DNA of 39,067 nucleotides from a virus, in IMG/VR virus record IMGVR_UViG_3300033153_009458, positions 1-39,067 of that record; one strand, given 5' to 3'. Numbering within the stretch: the first letter of the stretch is position 1; each line of letters starts with the position of its first letter. Shown piece by piece: positions 7,954 through 17,592 of this stretch. The translations under genes and the position numbers were made by a program. The notes under the pieces were generated by a model, which worked only from the letters and a program-made list of their open reading frames with translations, ran no database searches and was not told the origin of the DNA.

Positions 7954-10416
7954 TTATTCATCGCTTTCACGCTGTGCTGTCATAACCTGATTAAAAAATG
8001 AAAATGTCCAAGCTGAAATAAATTGTTTAATTGGACTTAATACACCACCGTCTCGCACAATTACAACTAAATTTCGTATTGTATCTGTGTATACAGCTGT
8101 GTATCTATCTGTGTCTGATGTTCCATCGTATAAAGCATCGATATACGTAATGTATAAACCATTATTTACATCAGCATTTACGTATAAAAAATCTTCATTT
8201 CCATCTGTTGTATCGATTAAAAATTGATTAGTACCAATATCCCAATTTGTGTAATGTAATTTTCTTTCAAATCCGTTATTATCAGCAAGCCGAATTGTTC
8301 CTGATGATGGTGTATCCGTTGGAAGATTTTCGTTAGTTTCAATAACAGTTATGTTATTTGTGGTTAGTGCTGTTTTTATTGTAAGTTGATCTTTTAAAAT
8401 TGATGGATCACCATTACTATCAGTTGTAATACCGTCCCACGGTGCCACTATGATATAATCTTCACCACTTACAACACCACTTACAACATTAATAATTGTT
8501 GTCGGTGGTGGTCTTAAAATATTATCAGCATCAATTAATTGATAACTAATTACTTCATCAGGCGGCATATTCTGAATCCAAACACCCCTTGGACCAAAGT
8601 AAGCACCACCAGCGTACGAACCTAATGGACTTGCTTTATCTGGTGCGTATCCTGTGTACGCAATAATATATTCTTGACCGTCTTCGGGTGTATTAGTTGG
8701 TTGTGTGTACATCTGAAATAAAGAACTTTCGCCAGTTGTATACTTCATGTACTCAAACATTTCTAATAAAGTTCTTTCAGATCCACTACCTCTTGTTCCT
8801 AGTTCAACAAATAAATTATACGGATACGGCGTAGATTGTTCAGTAAAAGCAAAATCGTAAGTATTAATCGAAACCATTGTTCCAACAGCTGTCGAAGAAC
8901 CACTCCCATTATCTGTTATTGCTTCTAAATTTTCAAAAATTCCTGTTGCATTTCCTAATACTAATTTATCGTTCACTGAATCTATACTAATAACCCAACC
9001 GATATGGCCGGATGAAGTACCTGTTACTTTTTTACCAGCTGTAAATGTACTTGAATCTGCTACTTCTAATTCGCCACTAATAAACCATAATCTGATGTCT
9101 TTATACCCAGATGCTAATGTACTTGATATAATATTTGTTGTACCAGAACCTAAAGTCGAAGTAATCGCTTCTAAGTCTTCAAATGTTGTATAATGTAATA
9201 ATCCATCAGTATCATCTGGATCGATTGTCGATTCACACACAAGATAAGAATCCGTTGTATTTTCTAAAACACCCCGTATTGTTCTTTGAGCAGTTGTATT
9301 TGTACCATCAACAAATTCTCCTTCTTCACCATCGAATGTTGATGAAGCTGTATACGAAATTAAAGTATCACCAGCTGTTCCGTTTACAATACCACGTTGA
9401 GTAGTTGTATTATAAACATATAAATCTTCATTATCACCAAAAGTTCCAATTACATTACCTAATTCAAGTATACCTTCAGTATTAGATATAACTTCTGTGA
9501 TTCCGATTATTTCACCAAAAGCCGTTTGATTAGTAATACCAGATCCGTTTCCTATTGTTTCACCAATAACAAAATCAGAAACCCAACCATCATAAAGTAA
9601 ATAATGACTCCCATTAATATTATCATCATTTTTACTAGTTGAAAGAGCTACTGGTGTACGTGCACCAGACGATAAATCAACAATTGAATGATCAAAATCA
9701 TCACCAAATTGTCTCGTATAAACACTTAATAATCCGTTATCTATAAGATTGTCTGTTTCTTGTATTTTAACAAGAATATCGACGTGACCTTTTAACCACC
9801 AAGATGAAATTTTTTCACTGTCTTGATAAACATAAACTTGCGGATAAGGTGATGATTCAATAGTACCAATAGTATAAAAATTTCCGTAAATATTTTCACC
9901 AGTTAATGAGAAATCACTGACAGTTAAATCACCGTCACCATCACCACCTGAAACATAAACATTTTCATTTGTACTGAAATCATCGGCTGTATCAGACATA
10001 CGAACCCACCACTTATTCAGTGTATTATCGTAGTTCAACAATTTTGCTGTTGTACCAGAAGATGCACCAATAACGTCTTCACCTATATCACCTACAATTG
10101 GTGGTGTTGTGATAGATGTAAAGTATAAAATACGAACACCGTCATCGAATGTACTTGCATCCCATCCAGCTGTTATGACTGATCCAGTTTTAAGATATTT
10201 AAAACTTTCATCATTCATCCACCAACCGTTCAACCAAGTATATGCTTGATCTTTAATCTTTCCAAGAATCGGCACTTGATAATACATTCTACCCGGTTCT
10301 TGAAAAGATGTTTGTAACCAACTATAAAGACTGTTTACTTCATAAACTGTGGTACCTGAAATGTGTGTAATTCTTTTTAGATATTCATCAATTTCAAAAT
10401 CATCTTGTATTGCCAC
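7954..10416 (-). CDS. Large virion structural protein, 820 aa
   Basis: Thr/Ser/Gly/Asp-rich beta protein. It is a paralogue of the 930-aa protein just upstream: both start MAIQDD, share a SLYSWL....F.EPG.M.YQ.P segment, a TWLNGWW/TMLNGWF element, PQVYVYQ/PQVYIYQ strands, HYLLYD and a G.YFG.RGVW/G.FFGAQGVW block, then an IPY.D/VYTDTI end. The C-terminal adhesive-type domain of the longer copy is shortened here. Members of this long repetitive class occur in other large phages. A fibre, collar or surface lattice role is likely but cannot be fixed from sequence. Confidence 0.8.
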   Translation of the reverse strand: MAIQDDFEIDEYLKRITHISGTTVYEVNSLYSWLQTSFQEPGRMYYQVPILGKIKDQAYTWLNGWWMNDESFKYLKTGSVITAGWDASTFDDGVRILYFTSITTPPIVGDIGEDVIGASSGTTAKLLNYDNTLNKWWVRMSDTADDFSTNENVYVSGGDGDGDLTVSDFSLTGENIYGNFYTIGTIESSPYPQVYVYQDSEKISSWWLKGHVDILVKIQETDNLIDNGLLSVYTRQFGDDFDHSIVDLSSGARTPVALSTSKNDDNINGSHYLLYDGWVSDFVIGETIGNGSGITNQTAFGEIIGITEVISNTEGILELGNVIGTFGDNEDLYVYNTTTQRGIVNGTAGDTLISYTASSTFDGEEGEFVDGTNTTAQRTIRGVLENTTDSYLVCESTIDPDDTDGLLHYTTFEDLEAITSTLGSGTTNIISSTLASGYKDIRLWFISGELEVADSSTFTAGKKVTGTSSGHIGWVISIDSVNDKLVLGNATGIFENLEAITDNGSGSSTAVGTMVSINTYDFAFTEQSTPYPYNLFVELGTRGSGSERTLLEMFEYMKYTTGESSLFQMYTQPTNTPEDGQEYIIAYTGYAPDKASPLGSYAGGAYFGPRGVWIQNMPPDEVISYQLIDADNILRPPPTTIINVVSGVVSGEDYIIVAPWDGITTDSNGDPSILKDQLTIKTALTTNNITVIETNENLPTDTPSSGTIRLADNNGFERKLHYTNWDIGTNQFLIDTTDGNEDFLYVNADVNNGLYITYIDALYDGTSDTDRYTAVYTDTIRNLVVIVRDGGVLSPIKQFISAWTFSFFNQVMTAQRESDE

Positions 10417-10459
10417 TGATTATCTCATTATTTTAGTGGGTTTTTCTTTAATTTATCAT

Positions 10460-10489
10460 ATTTAGCGGGTAGAAAATCACCCGCTAAAT
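10460..10489 (-). terminator. Strong intergenic hairpin between two virion genes
   Basis: An 11-bp perfect stem (ATTTAGCGGGT/ACCCGCTAAAT) with an 8-base loop lies between the 930-aa and 820-aa genes. No U-run follows leftward, so it may be an RNA stabiliser, attenuator or processing site rather than a full terminator. The sequence after it (TGATAAAT at 10451-10458) is a poor late-box match 35 bases before the next ATG. Confidence 0.5.
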
Positions 10490-10505
10490 TAAAAAGAATT
10501 ATTTA

Positions 10506-13298
10506 TTAGTAAGATGGGTTATAAACTTCATCTTCTGTTCTAATTACAGATGCGGTCAGACCACCAGCCGTAATTTGTCCAGTAGTATCGAAAGGCTGAA
10601 TCTCAGTTGCAGCTTCAACATTTCTTGCTCTAATAACAACATCTCTAGGTTGTACGTACAGTACAGAATCACTAGCCGATCCCGGCGTACTATCTGTTCC
10701 GGCTGTTTCAATAGTATCCATATAAGGAATCATAAATCTATCAGTATTATCATAAGCTTCAACTAATGAATTTATTTCAAATCCATCAGAATCAGTCCAA
10801 TCCTTACCAGCTGTTGTTAATTGAGTTGTTAATAATCTATCGTTAGTGGCGTTTCCATTATCAATAGCAATAACGTAACCCCAACCACTATCAGTTGTAT
10901 TTCGAACAATATCACCACGCTCTACACCTAATGAAGAAAAATCTCGACCAGCACCATCAACTAGATATTGATCTGTTGATCCAGTTGCATGAGCTGAACC
11001 TGTAACTTCAGTCGGTAAAGTCAATTGTGTAGTTAACCACGCTGTATATCTGTATCTGTGTTGTTCTGGTTTTGCTGCTCCACTATTGTAAGTCACAATG
11101 AAAGTTCCACCGTTATCTAATGGTGTATCATTCGGAAATGATGTTGCATCTCGATCAAAAGTTGATCCAGATTGAGTATTATTCGTATTGTGACTTGTGT
11201 ATTGTGTAAAATCTGGTAAACCTGTACTACCATCTTCCGGGTAAACTGTTAATACATCATCAACCCTTGTGTTACCAAAAGTTAGTACAATTGTTGCATC
11301 CGGTTCACGTAAAGTCCCACCGTGATCGGTTAATTTTACGTTGTTCGCATCAGCTGAGTCCATACCTTGTAGCCAAACGCCTTGAGCACCAAAGAAAACT
11401 CCACCAGCCAGAGTTCCAAATGGAGCTGGTTTAACTGGTGTATATCCATTTGCGGATAATGTGTACTCTTGCCTATCTTGTAGTACAATATCTGTTCCAG
11501 CTGGACTAGTATAGAATTGTCCTGGTGCACCATCTCTTGTATAATATTGTAAATAAGCGTAAATATCTTCTAAACTTCTACCAGCTTGGTAAATAGTTCC
11601 ACCTTCTACAAACGCTGAATAACTAGCCGGTGCTTTCAAAGTAAAATTAAAACTTTCAATATTTGTATCAGTTAAATTACTAGTTGCCGCACAAGTTGAA
11701 CCTGAAGTATAACCTGTTATGGTATCACCAGTAATTGTATCAGGTGATGTGACATTTGCTAAAGTAAGTTCTGATGATCCATCAGTTGCTACAACAATAG
11801 CAAAACTAGCTTCAGTATCATAATGAACCATTTCACCCGGTAAAAATCCTGTTCCAGCAAAAGTATTAGCGGTAATTGTACCGTTAATATGTGATACTGT
11901 AATATCATTGTATCCTGAAATTAAAGTTGTTGAAATTGCATCAGTAGTATAATAATTAGCTGGTGTTCCACTCTCTTCAACATTTTCACCACTTGAAAAA
12001 TCTTTATAATAAAGAGCTTTTGCACCGGCACCATCGTCGGTAAAAGTAGGATCGTCTTGTAATACTAATGCTCCAGTAGCACCAGCATCGTAAACCCCTC
12101 TTAAAATTCTAAAAGAACCTGAAGCTGAACCTTCACATAATGTTCCGGTTGTTGGTGGTGATCCACCTTCCGCACTATAAGTCACATAAGTATCACCCGG
12201 TGTACCTAAAGCGGCTGCTTCTTGAGTAGCTCCGACCCAAATAGCATCAGAATCAGTAATAGTGCCCTTTAAACCTCTTAATTCTAATAAACCAAAAGAA
12301 TTATCACCTAATTCTAAAACATCTGTAACTTCCGCGTACCAAGTTGGTGGAGTTGTAGTTGCTGTACTTTGATTCATAATTACATCATTAGCTGTAAAAG
12401 ATCCAGTATCAGATGTATCGTACAATAAATAATGTTCACCTTTTGTAATATTTACTGTATCGGGAGCTGTTTCTGTTGAAATTGGCGTCCTAGATGCACC
12501 CAAACCAGTTACATCTACAAAAGTAAATGTATCACCTGTTTGACGTACTCGAACCCTAACATCTCCACTATCAATCGGTGTACCAGCTAATTGAACTGGA
12601 AAAACAATATCGATTGTTCCACGATCCCAATTTGAATATCCAGACCATTCATCAATTCGAACACTTACGTCCGTTTGTGGATGATTTTGATAAATGTAAA
12701 CTTGTGGTAAAGGATCTGTTGGAAAAGATTCAATGGTATACAAGTTAGTATAAATGTCATCACCTGTTACTGAAGTTCCGTTTGATGTACCTGTACCTGT
12801 ACCTGAATCGGCTGTCATATCAATGACCGCTGAACCAGATATTGTTCCGTGTGAATTTGTATCACGAACCCAAATTCTTGCACTATCTGCAACTGGATAA
12901 TCGTTCAGATAAGCTAACAACGGTCCAACTGATGCTGCGACTTCTTCAATTGTTTTTTCTTTATCTGTTAAAACCCAATCTGTAGTAGATGTTAAATCTA
13001 ACATATACACTGGATCGGAAATTGTTGCGTAACCAGTAGTATCGATAGCACCACCGTTTAAATGTGTTAATATTTCACTATCATCTCCATTATCAAGAAA
13101 CCACCCGTTTAACATGGTATATGATGTAGGAGTATTGTATTTCATTGGTCTTTGATATGTCATATATCCCGGCTCATCAAAGATATCCATCAGCCAACTA
13201 TATAAAGATTGCACTGAATAAACACTATTTGATGAAGTAGCCGTATATCTTATAGTTTTACTGTAAGGATATATGGTAATGTCATCTTGTATTGCCAT
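10506..13298 (-). CDS. Large virion structural protein, 930 aa
   Basis: Longer paralogue of the 820-aa protein downstream, sharing the MAIQDD start, the SLYSWLMDIFDEPGYMTYQ N-terminal block, strands such as PQVYIYQN and HYLLYD, and the FFGAQGVWLQGM block (about 625-640). It has an extra C-terminal part with a GDIVRNTTDSGWGYVI segment and a final beta domain (VVIRARN...TAGGLTASVIRTEDEV). The 696-aa protein upstream ends in a similar domain (ILIDIRS...STGDFSTSAVLIEDDV), so domains have been shuffled among these genes. Likely virion surface protein; ribosome site AGGAG 8 bases before ATG. Confidence 0.8.
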   Translation of the reverse strand: MAIQDDITIYPYSKTIRYTATSSNSVYSVQSLYSWLMDIFDEPGYMTYQRPMKYNTPTSYTMLNGWFLDNGDDSEILTHLNGGAIDTTGYATISDPVYMLDLTSTTDWVLTDKEKTIEEVAASVGPLLAYLNDYPVADSARIWVRDTNSHGTISGSAVIDMTADSGTGTGTSNGTSVTGDDIYTNLYTIESFPTDPLPQVYIYQNHPQTDVSVRIDEWSGYSNWDRGTIDIVFPVQLAGTPIDSGDVRVRVRQTGDTFTFVDVTGLGASRTPISTETAPDTVNITKGEHYLLYDTSDTGSFTANDVIMNQSTATTTPPTWYAEVTDVLELGDNSFGLLELRGLKGTITDSDAIWVGATQEAAALGTPGDTYVTYSAEGGSPPTTGTLCEGSASGSFRILRGVYDAGATGALVLQDDPTFTDDGAGAKALYYKDFSSGENVEESGTPANYYTTDAISTTLISGYNDITVSHINGTITANTFAGTGFLPGEMVHYDTEASFAIVVATDGSSELTLANVTSPDTITGDTITGYTSGSTCAATSNLTDTNIESFNFTLKAPASYSAFVEGGTIYQAGRSLEDIYAYLQYYTRDGAPGQFYTSPAGTDIVLQDRQEYTLSANGYTPVKPAPFGTLAGGVFFGAQGVWLQGMDSADANNVKLTDHGGTLREPDATIVLTFGNTRVDDVLTVYPEDGSTGLPDFTQYTSHNTNNTQSGSTFDRDATSFPNDTPLDNGGTFIVTYNSGAAKPEQHRYRYTAWLTTQLTLPTEVTGSAHATGSTDQYLVDGAGRDFSSLGVERGDIVRNTTDSGWGYVIAIDNGNATNDRLLTTQLTTAGKDWTDSDGFEINSLVEAYDNTDRFMIPYMDTIETAGTDSTPGSASDSVLYVQPRDVVIRARNVEAATEIQPFDTTGQITAGGLTASVIRTEDEVYNPSY

Positions 13299-13318
13299 TT
13301 TTTAGTTCTCCTAAAAAT

Positions 13319-13525
13319 TTAAATTTTTATTTTTGGGTTAGCTTTCTTGAAATCTTCAAAGAATAACCAATCTTCCCATTCTGATTGTTTACCTATAACT
13401 GTAAACTCTACTATTTTTTTCGTTTCTTCTGTTTCATCGTTAAAATAACCTGTATGGTCTTTCGTTTGGATATCCTTAACCTCTAGAATTTTATAAGTTA
13501 TAGGATGTATTATTGTCTCTGACAT
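13319..13525 (-). CDS. Hypothetical 68-aa virion-block protein
   Basis: Small acidic/basic mixed protein (YKILEVKDIQTKDHTGYFND...EWEDWLFFEDFKKANPKIKI). It sits between two long virion genes and has a good ribosome site (AAAGGA). The position suggests a small structural or assembly factor. No family recognised. Confidence 0.65.
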   Translation of the reverse strand: MSETIIHPITYKILEVKDIQTKDHTGYFNDETEETKKIVEFTVIGKQSEWEDWLFFEDFKKANPKIKI

Positions 13526-13546
13526 TTTTTCCTTTAATTAGTTAAT

Positions 13547-15637
13547 TTATAGTGCTACATCATCTTCAATTAAAACAGCTGATGTTGAAAAATCTCCAGT
13601 GCTTATCGTAGATGTTGTAGTATATTGTTGATATTTAGTTGTATCGCTCGAAGATCTAATATCGATTAATATTGCTTGATCTGAACCACCATAACTTTTA
13701 GTAGTAATATCCCCACTTGAATCTGTTTGTCTGTTTACTAATGGTATATTTATTATATCGTCGGTATCTACTAAAGTAGTTGCTAATCTGTGAAAACTAT
13801 AAGTATCGCCGGATGTCCATGTATCATCTGTTCCATCTTGTAAAGGTGAAGTTGTGATATTGTTTGCATCTGTTATTTTATCTACTACACACCAGCTTCC
13901 ATCATCCACATTTCTTACTGTATCACCTTCAGCTATGTCACCGTTTGTTTCCATCGTTAAAAAATTATTAACAGTATCTTGTAATAATATTCCAGTTCCA
14001 CCACCTGTACAATCAAAAGTAACTTCTGTTTTTAATGTAAATGTCGTTCCTGCCCAACTTGCGTATCTATAAGGTAATGTTTTATTTAATGATTTATCCC
14101 AAATTAATAACCAACCTGATTGTGGTAAATCTGTATCAATTGTTTCATTAACAGTTAATGCACCTGTTGCTACTGTTCCAGAATTTGCTGTATAAACAGT
14201 CGGTGGATCTTTTTGTATACATACTTGTGCTTTTTCAATAGCAGCACCCGCTTCATCTTCCACGTGTATGTCAATATTTAAAGTTGAAACAACAACAGTT
14301 GATGCATCAATTCCGTTTCTAACAGTTGGTGATTGCCCACCGATACCACCAACATTCAATGTAATTAGACCACCACTATCATTAAAAAACATTGCATCAA
14401 CGCTGCCACTATCTGATGTTAAATTACTACCTCTTGTTCCTGTATATCCTGTATCTGTGTTTCCGGTCCAATCATAAGTTCCTATTGTATCACATTGAAT
14501 AGCATGACCACCCGCCAAGCCTTGAATAAAACTACAATATGTAAAAACAGATGGATTTGTTGCAATTATTAATCTGCCACTTGAAGTATCGTCAACCGGT
14601 TCATCAAAAGTACAAGTTGTAAAAGTTGCACCTACTTGTACAATATCTTCTGGATTAACAAAAACACTATCTGTAAAAATTGCACCTGTTGTTAAAGTAA
14701 ATTTATTAAAATTTAGAAAACTACAAGCATCAAATGTTGTATCACCCGATGTTCCAGTTACGGTTAAATAAGGTCTTGTATCAGCTGTACTAGCATCGTG
14801 TCCGTATTCACCGACACCACTAAAACTACATGATGTAATTGTTGATGTAGAAGAAGCATTTTGTAAATCAAATTGTAATCCCGCAAAACTTGTTCCAAAC
14901 CTACCATCAGGAAATACTATAGTTTTATTCGAATCCGAAAATCCAATAGCAGTCGCAGTACCAAAATTTAATGTTCCTACAACATATAAAATTCCATCAA
15001 TAGATGATAGAACACCGTATCTATTTGTGAGTGTTCCTTCATCAAACGATAAAAAATCTGCAAACGTTTGTGTTGTGCCAGTACATGTCAAACCTTCTCC
15101 ATATCCTATATAATCTAGTGCGTCGATACCAACATTAGGTGCTTTTGCTTGAGCATTAGCGTCTGATCTAATTCCAACACTCGAAATAGCAGATAGAGTA
15201 GGTGGTGTTCCACCTGTTCCACTTCTATAACCTGAAATATTTGCATCGATTGGTACAAATTGGAAACCACCCTTTGCCGGGTATGTAATAGCAGAAAATA
15301 TATACCAATAATAAATATTATTTCTACCAGCTGTTGTATCACTTCCAATTTCTAAAGATAATCCATTACCATCGATAGCTGTATAATTTGTTTGAATAAT
15401 TTTAAATAAAACAACTTGTGGAGTAGTCTCTATATCCCATGTTGATACCGTATCAAATCCAACAAATCCAATTTCTCCTGTTTTAATCTGTCCAGAAATA
15501 CAATTTGCATTTTGATAAAAATAATCAGGTTCTAATGTTGCCGTTGCTCCAGATGTTGTTGATTTTGTCCACTCCCAGTTTCCAACTGAAAGATCTTCAG
15601 CATCATTTATTCTTGTTCCGTCGAATACTACTGTCAT
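13547..15637 (-). CDS. 696-aa beta-helix virion protein
   Basis: Beta-helix type protein with regularly spaced cysteine/Asn turns (ITSCSFSG, FDACSFLNF, FTTCTFDE, FTYCSFIQG, about 255-375), the ladder pattern of pectate-lyase-like fibres. The N-terminal ~180 residues look like a jelly-roll/concanavalin-type domain (FDGTRINDAEDLSVGNWEW). The C-terminal domain carries GDTVRNVDDGSWCVV and an ILIDIRS...VLIEDDV end, shared with the 930-aa protein. It begins 1 base after the CxxCxxCC gene stops. A host-surface-binding or structural role is probable. Confidence 0.8.
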   Translation of the reverse strand: MTVVFDGTRINDAEDLSVGNWEWTKSTTSGATATLEPDYFYQNANCISGQIKTGEIGFVGFDTVSTWDIETTPQVVLFKIIQTNYTAIDGNGLSLEIGSDTTAGRNNIYYWYIFSAITYPAKGGFQFVPIDANISGYRSGTGGTPPTLSAISSVGIRSDANAQAKAPNVGIDALDYIGYGEGLTCTGTTQTFADFLSFDEGTLTNRYGVLSSIDGILYVVGTLNFGTATAIGFSDSNKTIVFPDGRFGTSFAGLQFDLQNASSTSTITSCSFSGVGEYGHDASTADTRPYLTVTGTSGDTTFDACSFLNFNKFTLTTGAIFTDSVFVNPEDIVQVGATFTTCTFDEPVDDTSSGRLIIATNPSVFTYCSFIQGLAGGHAIQCDTIGTYDWTGNTDTGYTGTRGSNLTSDSGSVDAMFFNDSGGLITLNVGGIGGQSPTVRNGIDASTVVVSTLNIDIHVEDEAGAAIEKAQVCIQKDPPTVYTANSGTVATGALTVNETIDTDLPQSGWLLIWDKSLNKTLPYRYASWAGTTFTLKTEVTFDCTGGGTGILLQDTVNNFLTMETNGDIAEGDTVRNVDDGSWCVVDKITDANNITTSPLQDGTDDTWTSGDTYSFHRLATTLVDTDDIINIPLVNRQTDSSGDITTKSYGGSDQAILIDIRSSSDTTKYQQYTTTSTISTGDFSTSAVLIEDDVAL

Positions 15638-15638
15638 T

Positions 15639-16139
15639 TTAATTTGCTATTAAATTATAGATTCCTATTTGTTTTTCATTATCGAAATATTCAATCAAAT
15701 CACCACGCATTTTATTTGTATTTTTTAATAAATTTTCTTTAATTATACAATAATCACCAAAATCTTGTCCTAAAGGTGTACTAAAATCAGTTACAATTGC
15801 TGGTATATTTGCTTGAGTTATAACTTGAGTAAGGATATTTTTTCCGGTTGTTTTAACAGAATTTTCCTTTCTTTCTCTAGCAAATATGAAAACACCACCA
15901 TTTAGATTATTAATACTAATTATAATGCCTGATTTATCTGGTCGATCTTTATCATTTCCAGCACCACGCATCCAAGAACAATAATAATCATGACAAACTT
16001 TTGGTCTTTCGGGTGATTCAATCAATAAACATCCTTTTTTGTATTGATAAGGACATTCTTTGCCTTGTAGTTTTTTAAAATCTCGAAATTGGACAAAAGC
16101 TTCAAGGCAACATTCGGTACATTCATTGCATGTTCGCAT
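15639..16139 (-). CDS. CxxCxxCC metal-binding protein (YkgJ-like)
   Basis: 166 aa. It starts MRTCNECTECCLEAF; CxxCxxCC near the N-terminus is the signature of the YkgJ/UPF0153 zinc/iron-chelating family, and further cysteines (CPY, GCLL, VCHDYYCSW) within the first ~55 residues fit that fold. The C-terminal half is specific to this protein. It is the first gene of the virion block, behind a late-promoter-like box 32 bases upstream, and is probably expressed with tail genes. It might modify or load metal on fibre proteins; this is only suggested by position. Confidence 0.7.
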   Translation of the reverse strand: MRTCNECTECCLEAFVQFRDFKKLQGKECPYQYKKGCLLIESPERPKVCHDYYCSWMRGAGNDKDRPDKSGIIISINNLNGGVFIFARERKENSVKTTGKNILTQVITQANIPAIVTDFSTPLGQDFGDYCIIKENLLKNTNKMRGDLIEYFDNEKQIGIYNLIAN

Positions 16140-16170
16140 AAAATAAAATATAAAGTTTGTTTACTTTATT

Positions 16171-16178
16171 TATTTATG
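16171..16178 (-). promoter_or_regulatory. T4-late-promoter-like box at head of virion block
   Basis: Leftward CATAAATA, one mismatch from TATAAATA, 32 bases before the first ATG of the virion block, within AT-rich sequence. Its placement at the operon head makes it the best minus-strand candidate for late, gp55-type transcription. Confidence 0.5.
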
Positions 16179-16214
16179 CTAGAAAGGAATATATTTTGAG
16201 GATTTAAAGCGAAG

Positions 16215-16310
16215 ATTTGTTGATTTGGGTTATTCAAGCCCTAACGACTCTATCCACGATCCTTGAATGACTTGTGGACAGCCCCCTAACCGAAGTATCG
16301 TTCACGGGCT
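16215..16310 (-). ncRNA. Candidate pseudoknotted structured RNA
   Basis: The gap between rnlB and the virion block has no credible reading frame but shows interlocking pairings: a 7-bp stem (16232-16238 with 16262-16268, ATTCAAG/CTTGAAT) crossed by a 5-bp stem (16253-16257 with 16274-16278, TCCAC/GTGGA), an H-type pseudoknot. A further 5-bp stem pairs 16280-16284 with 16306-16310. G+C is clearly higher than in flanking DNA. It may be a stable phage RNA or an untranslated leader. No known RNA family recognised. Confidence 0.42.
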
Positions 16311-16316
16311 ATTAAA

Positions 16317-16339
16317 GTTATGTGGTAAATTCACATAAC
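16317..16339 (-). terminator. Hairpin after rnlB, possible terminator
   Basis: An 8-bp perfect stem (GTTATGTG/CACATAAC, 7-base loop) starts 8 bases past the rnlB stop and is followed by TTTAAT. The T-run is short, so it may terminate weakly or mark the 5' boundary of the structured RNA that follows. Confidence 0.5.
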
Positions 16340-16346
16340 CTATTTT

Positions 16347-17351
16347 TTAAAACATTCCATCAATGATATTTTGAAAATTCGGTCGAATTAAGTTCGCACA
16401 TTCACCGTTGATAAGCTTATTTAGTATTTTCGTATCAGCCTTATCTAAGTCAACTCGATATCCTTTGTATAATTCATTTTGAACATCAAGTGAAAGCATA
16501 GCTAAAACTTTACCAAATTCTTTAAAGGTTTCGACTTCACCGTACTGAGATAATACGTTTTTCAATCGATTTTCAGTAATAAACGTAACAGCTGTATCAA
16601 AAGACACTTTAACATCTGGATTGATCTCTTTCGGTGTTTTTGGTGCTTTGTTACGTTGATCTTTTTCAGAAAATTTCGGATTTTTACTTTTCAGTATTAC
16701 TCGGCTATCGTTACCAAAAAATTGATTGATCATCGGTTTCATTACGTAACCTTCAGCTTCGTTATTTTCAATCAACGGTAATCCAAGTCTTTCTGAAATC
16801 GTTGATTGAAAAACATTATCGTATTTGATAACTTCATCAAAAGTTCCGACGATTAATGCAGCTGAATACGGAATTCCACTATCTCTCATGTACTGTCGAA
16901 ATAAAGGATAATCCATAATTTTTTCATCAACAACTAAATCAAAAGCATAAAATCCAACATCCGGCCTATAAAAAACACCAGATTGGATAGCTTTTATGTT
17001 CGGTTGTTCAACATCTGGATGTGGGTATGAACCACCGTATAATTCACCGTATAAACAAAAACTAGTCAACGGGCCGTAATAATTCGTTAGTTGAAACCAT
17101 AATGTTTTTGCGTACGATTTCAAATCTTCGTATATCAGATGATAATTATAAAAATTTTCTTCTTTGATATAACCAGATCGTTTCCCACACTGGAATTCTT
17201 TACCATCGTACCAAATTGAAAAATTAGCACCGTGGATCTTTTCAGTTGCAACCCACATAACCTCTTTATCTGCGAACCCGTGAGTTCGAATTAAATGGAT
17301 GGTTTTGTCTCTGTAATCATTGTCAATACTTGAATATCGTCTAAATTTCAT
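16347..17351 (-). CDS. rnlB: T4 RnlB-like RNA ligase 2
   Basis: ATP-dependent ligase that seals nicks in double-stranded RNA or RNA/DNA hybrids. 334 aa, same as T4 Rnl2 (334). The start FRRYSSIDNDY matches the T4 N-terminus. The adenylation lysine is K38 in EKIHGANF (motif I). CGKRSGYI, YGELYGG (motif III), YAFDLVV (IIIa), EGYVMKP (motif IV) and ILKSKNPKFSEK (motif V) follow, then the Rnl2-type helical C-terminal domain. The gene overlaps the upstream small membrane-protein gene by 11 bases and is read with it from the promoter at about 17625. It is the second RNA ligase of this window. Confidence 0.95.
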   Translation of the reverse strand: MKFRRYSSIDNDYRDKTIHLIRTHGFADKEVMWVATEKIHGANFSIWYDGKEFQCGKRSGYIKEENFYNYHLIYEDLKSYAKTLWFQLTNYYGPLTSFCLYGELYGGSYPHPDVEQPNIKAIQSGVFYRPDVGFYAFDLVVDEKIMDYPLFRQYMRDSGIPYSAALIVGTFDEVIKYDNVFQSTISERLGLPLIENNEAEGYVMKPMINQFFGNDSRVILKSKNPKFSEKDQRNKAPKTPKEINPDVKVSFDTAVTFITENRLKNVLSQYGEVETFKEFGKVLAMLSLDVQNELYKGYRVDLDKADTKILNKLINGECANLIRPNFQNIIDGMF

Positions 17352-17592
17352 TTTTTTTATTCCATTTTTCGATTAACATTTTACATTTTTGTTCACCTAA
17401 AGGTGTTATTTGTTTACTTATATATGATTCGACACATACAAGTAAACCAATTGTCATTTTTTGATTTTCAATATACGTGTGTTGTCCTGTACTTATAGCT
17501 GATTTTAAAACGCATATAAACACAACTAGCACAATTATACAAATCAAAAAATAACAAAAAGATTTTTTAGTTGGTTTCTTTCTCTCTTCCAT
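17341..17592 (-). CDS. Small single-pass membrane protein
   Basis: 83 aa: a basic N-terminus (MEERKKPTKK), one long hydrophobic helix (FCYFLICIIVLVVFICVL, about 12-29), then a ~50-residue domain with two cysteines (CVES, KCKM) that would lie outside the cytoplasm by the positive-inside rule. First gene after a consensus promoter, with an AAGGAGAT ribosome site. Its 3' end overlaps rnlB. The cysteine pair and topology would suit a periplasmic or exclusion-type protein, but no family is recognised. Confidence 0.7.
   Translation of the reverse strand: MEERKKPTKKSFCYFLICIIVLVVFICVLKSAISTGQHTYIENQKMTIGLLVCVESYISKQITPLGEQKCKMLIEKWNKKNEI

Noticed and set aside
11336-11533. 65-aa leftward frame inside the 930-aa gene
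   Set aside because: Overlaps an intact structural gene in another frame; no ribosome site.
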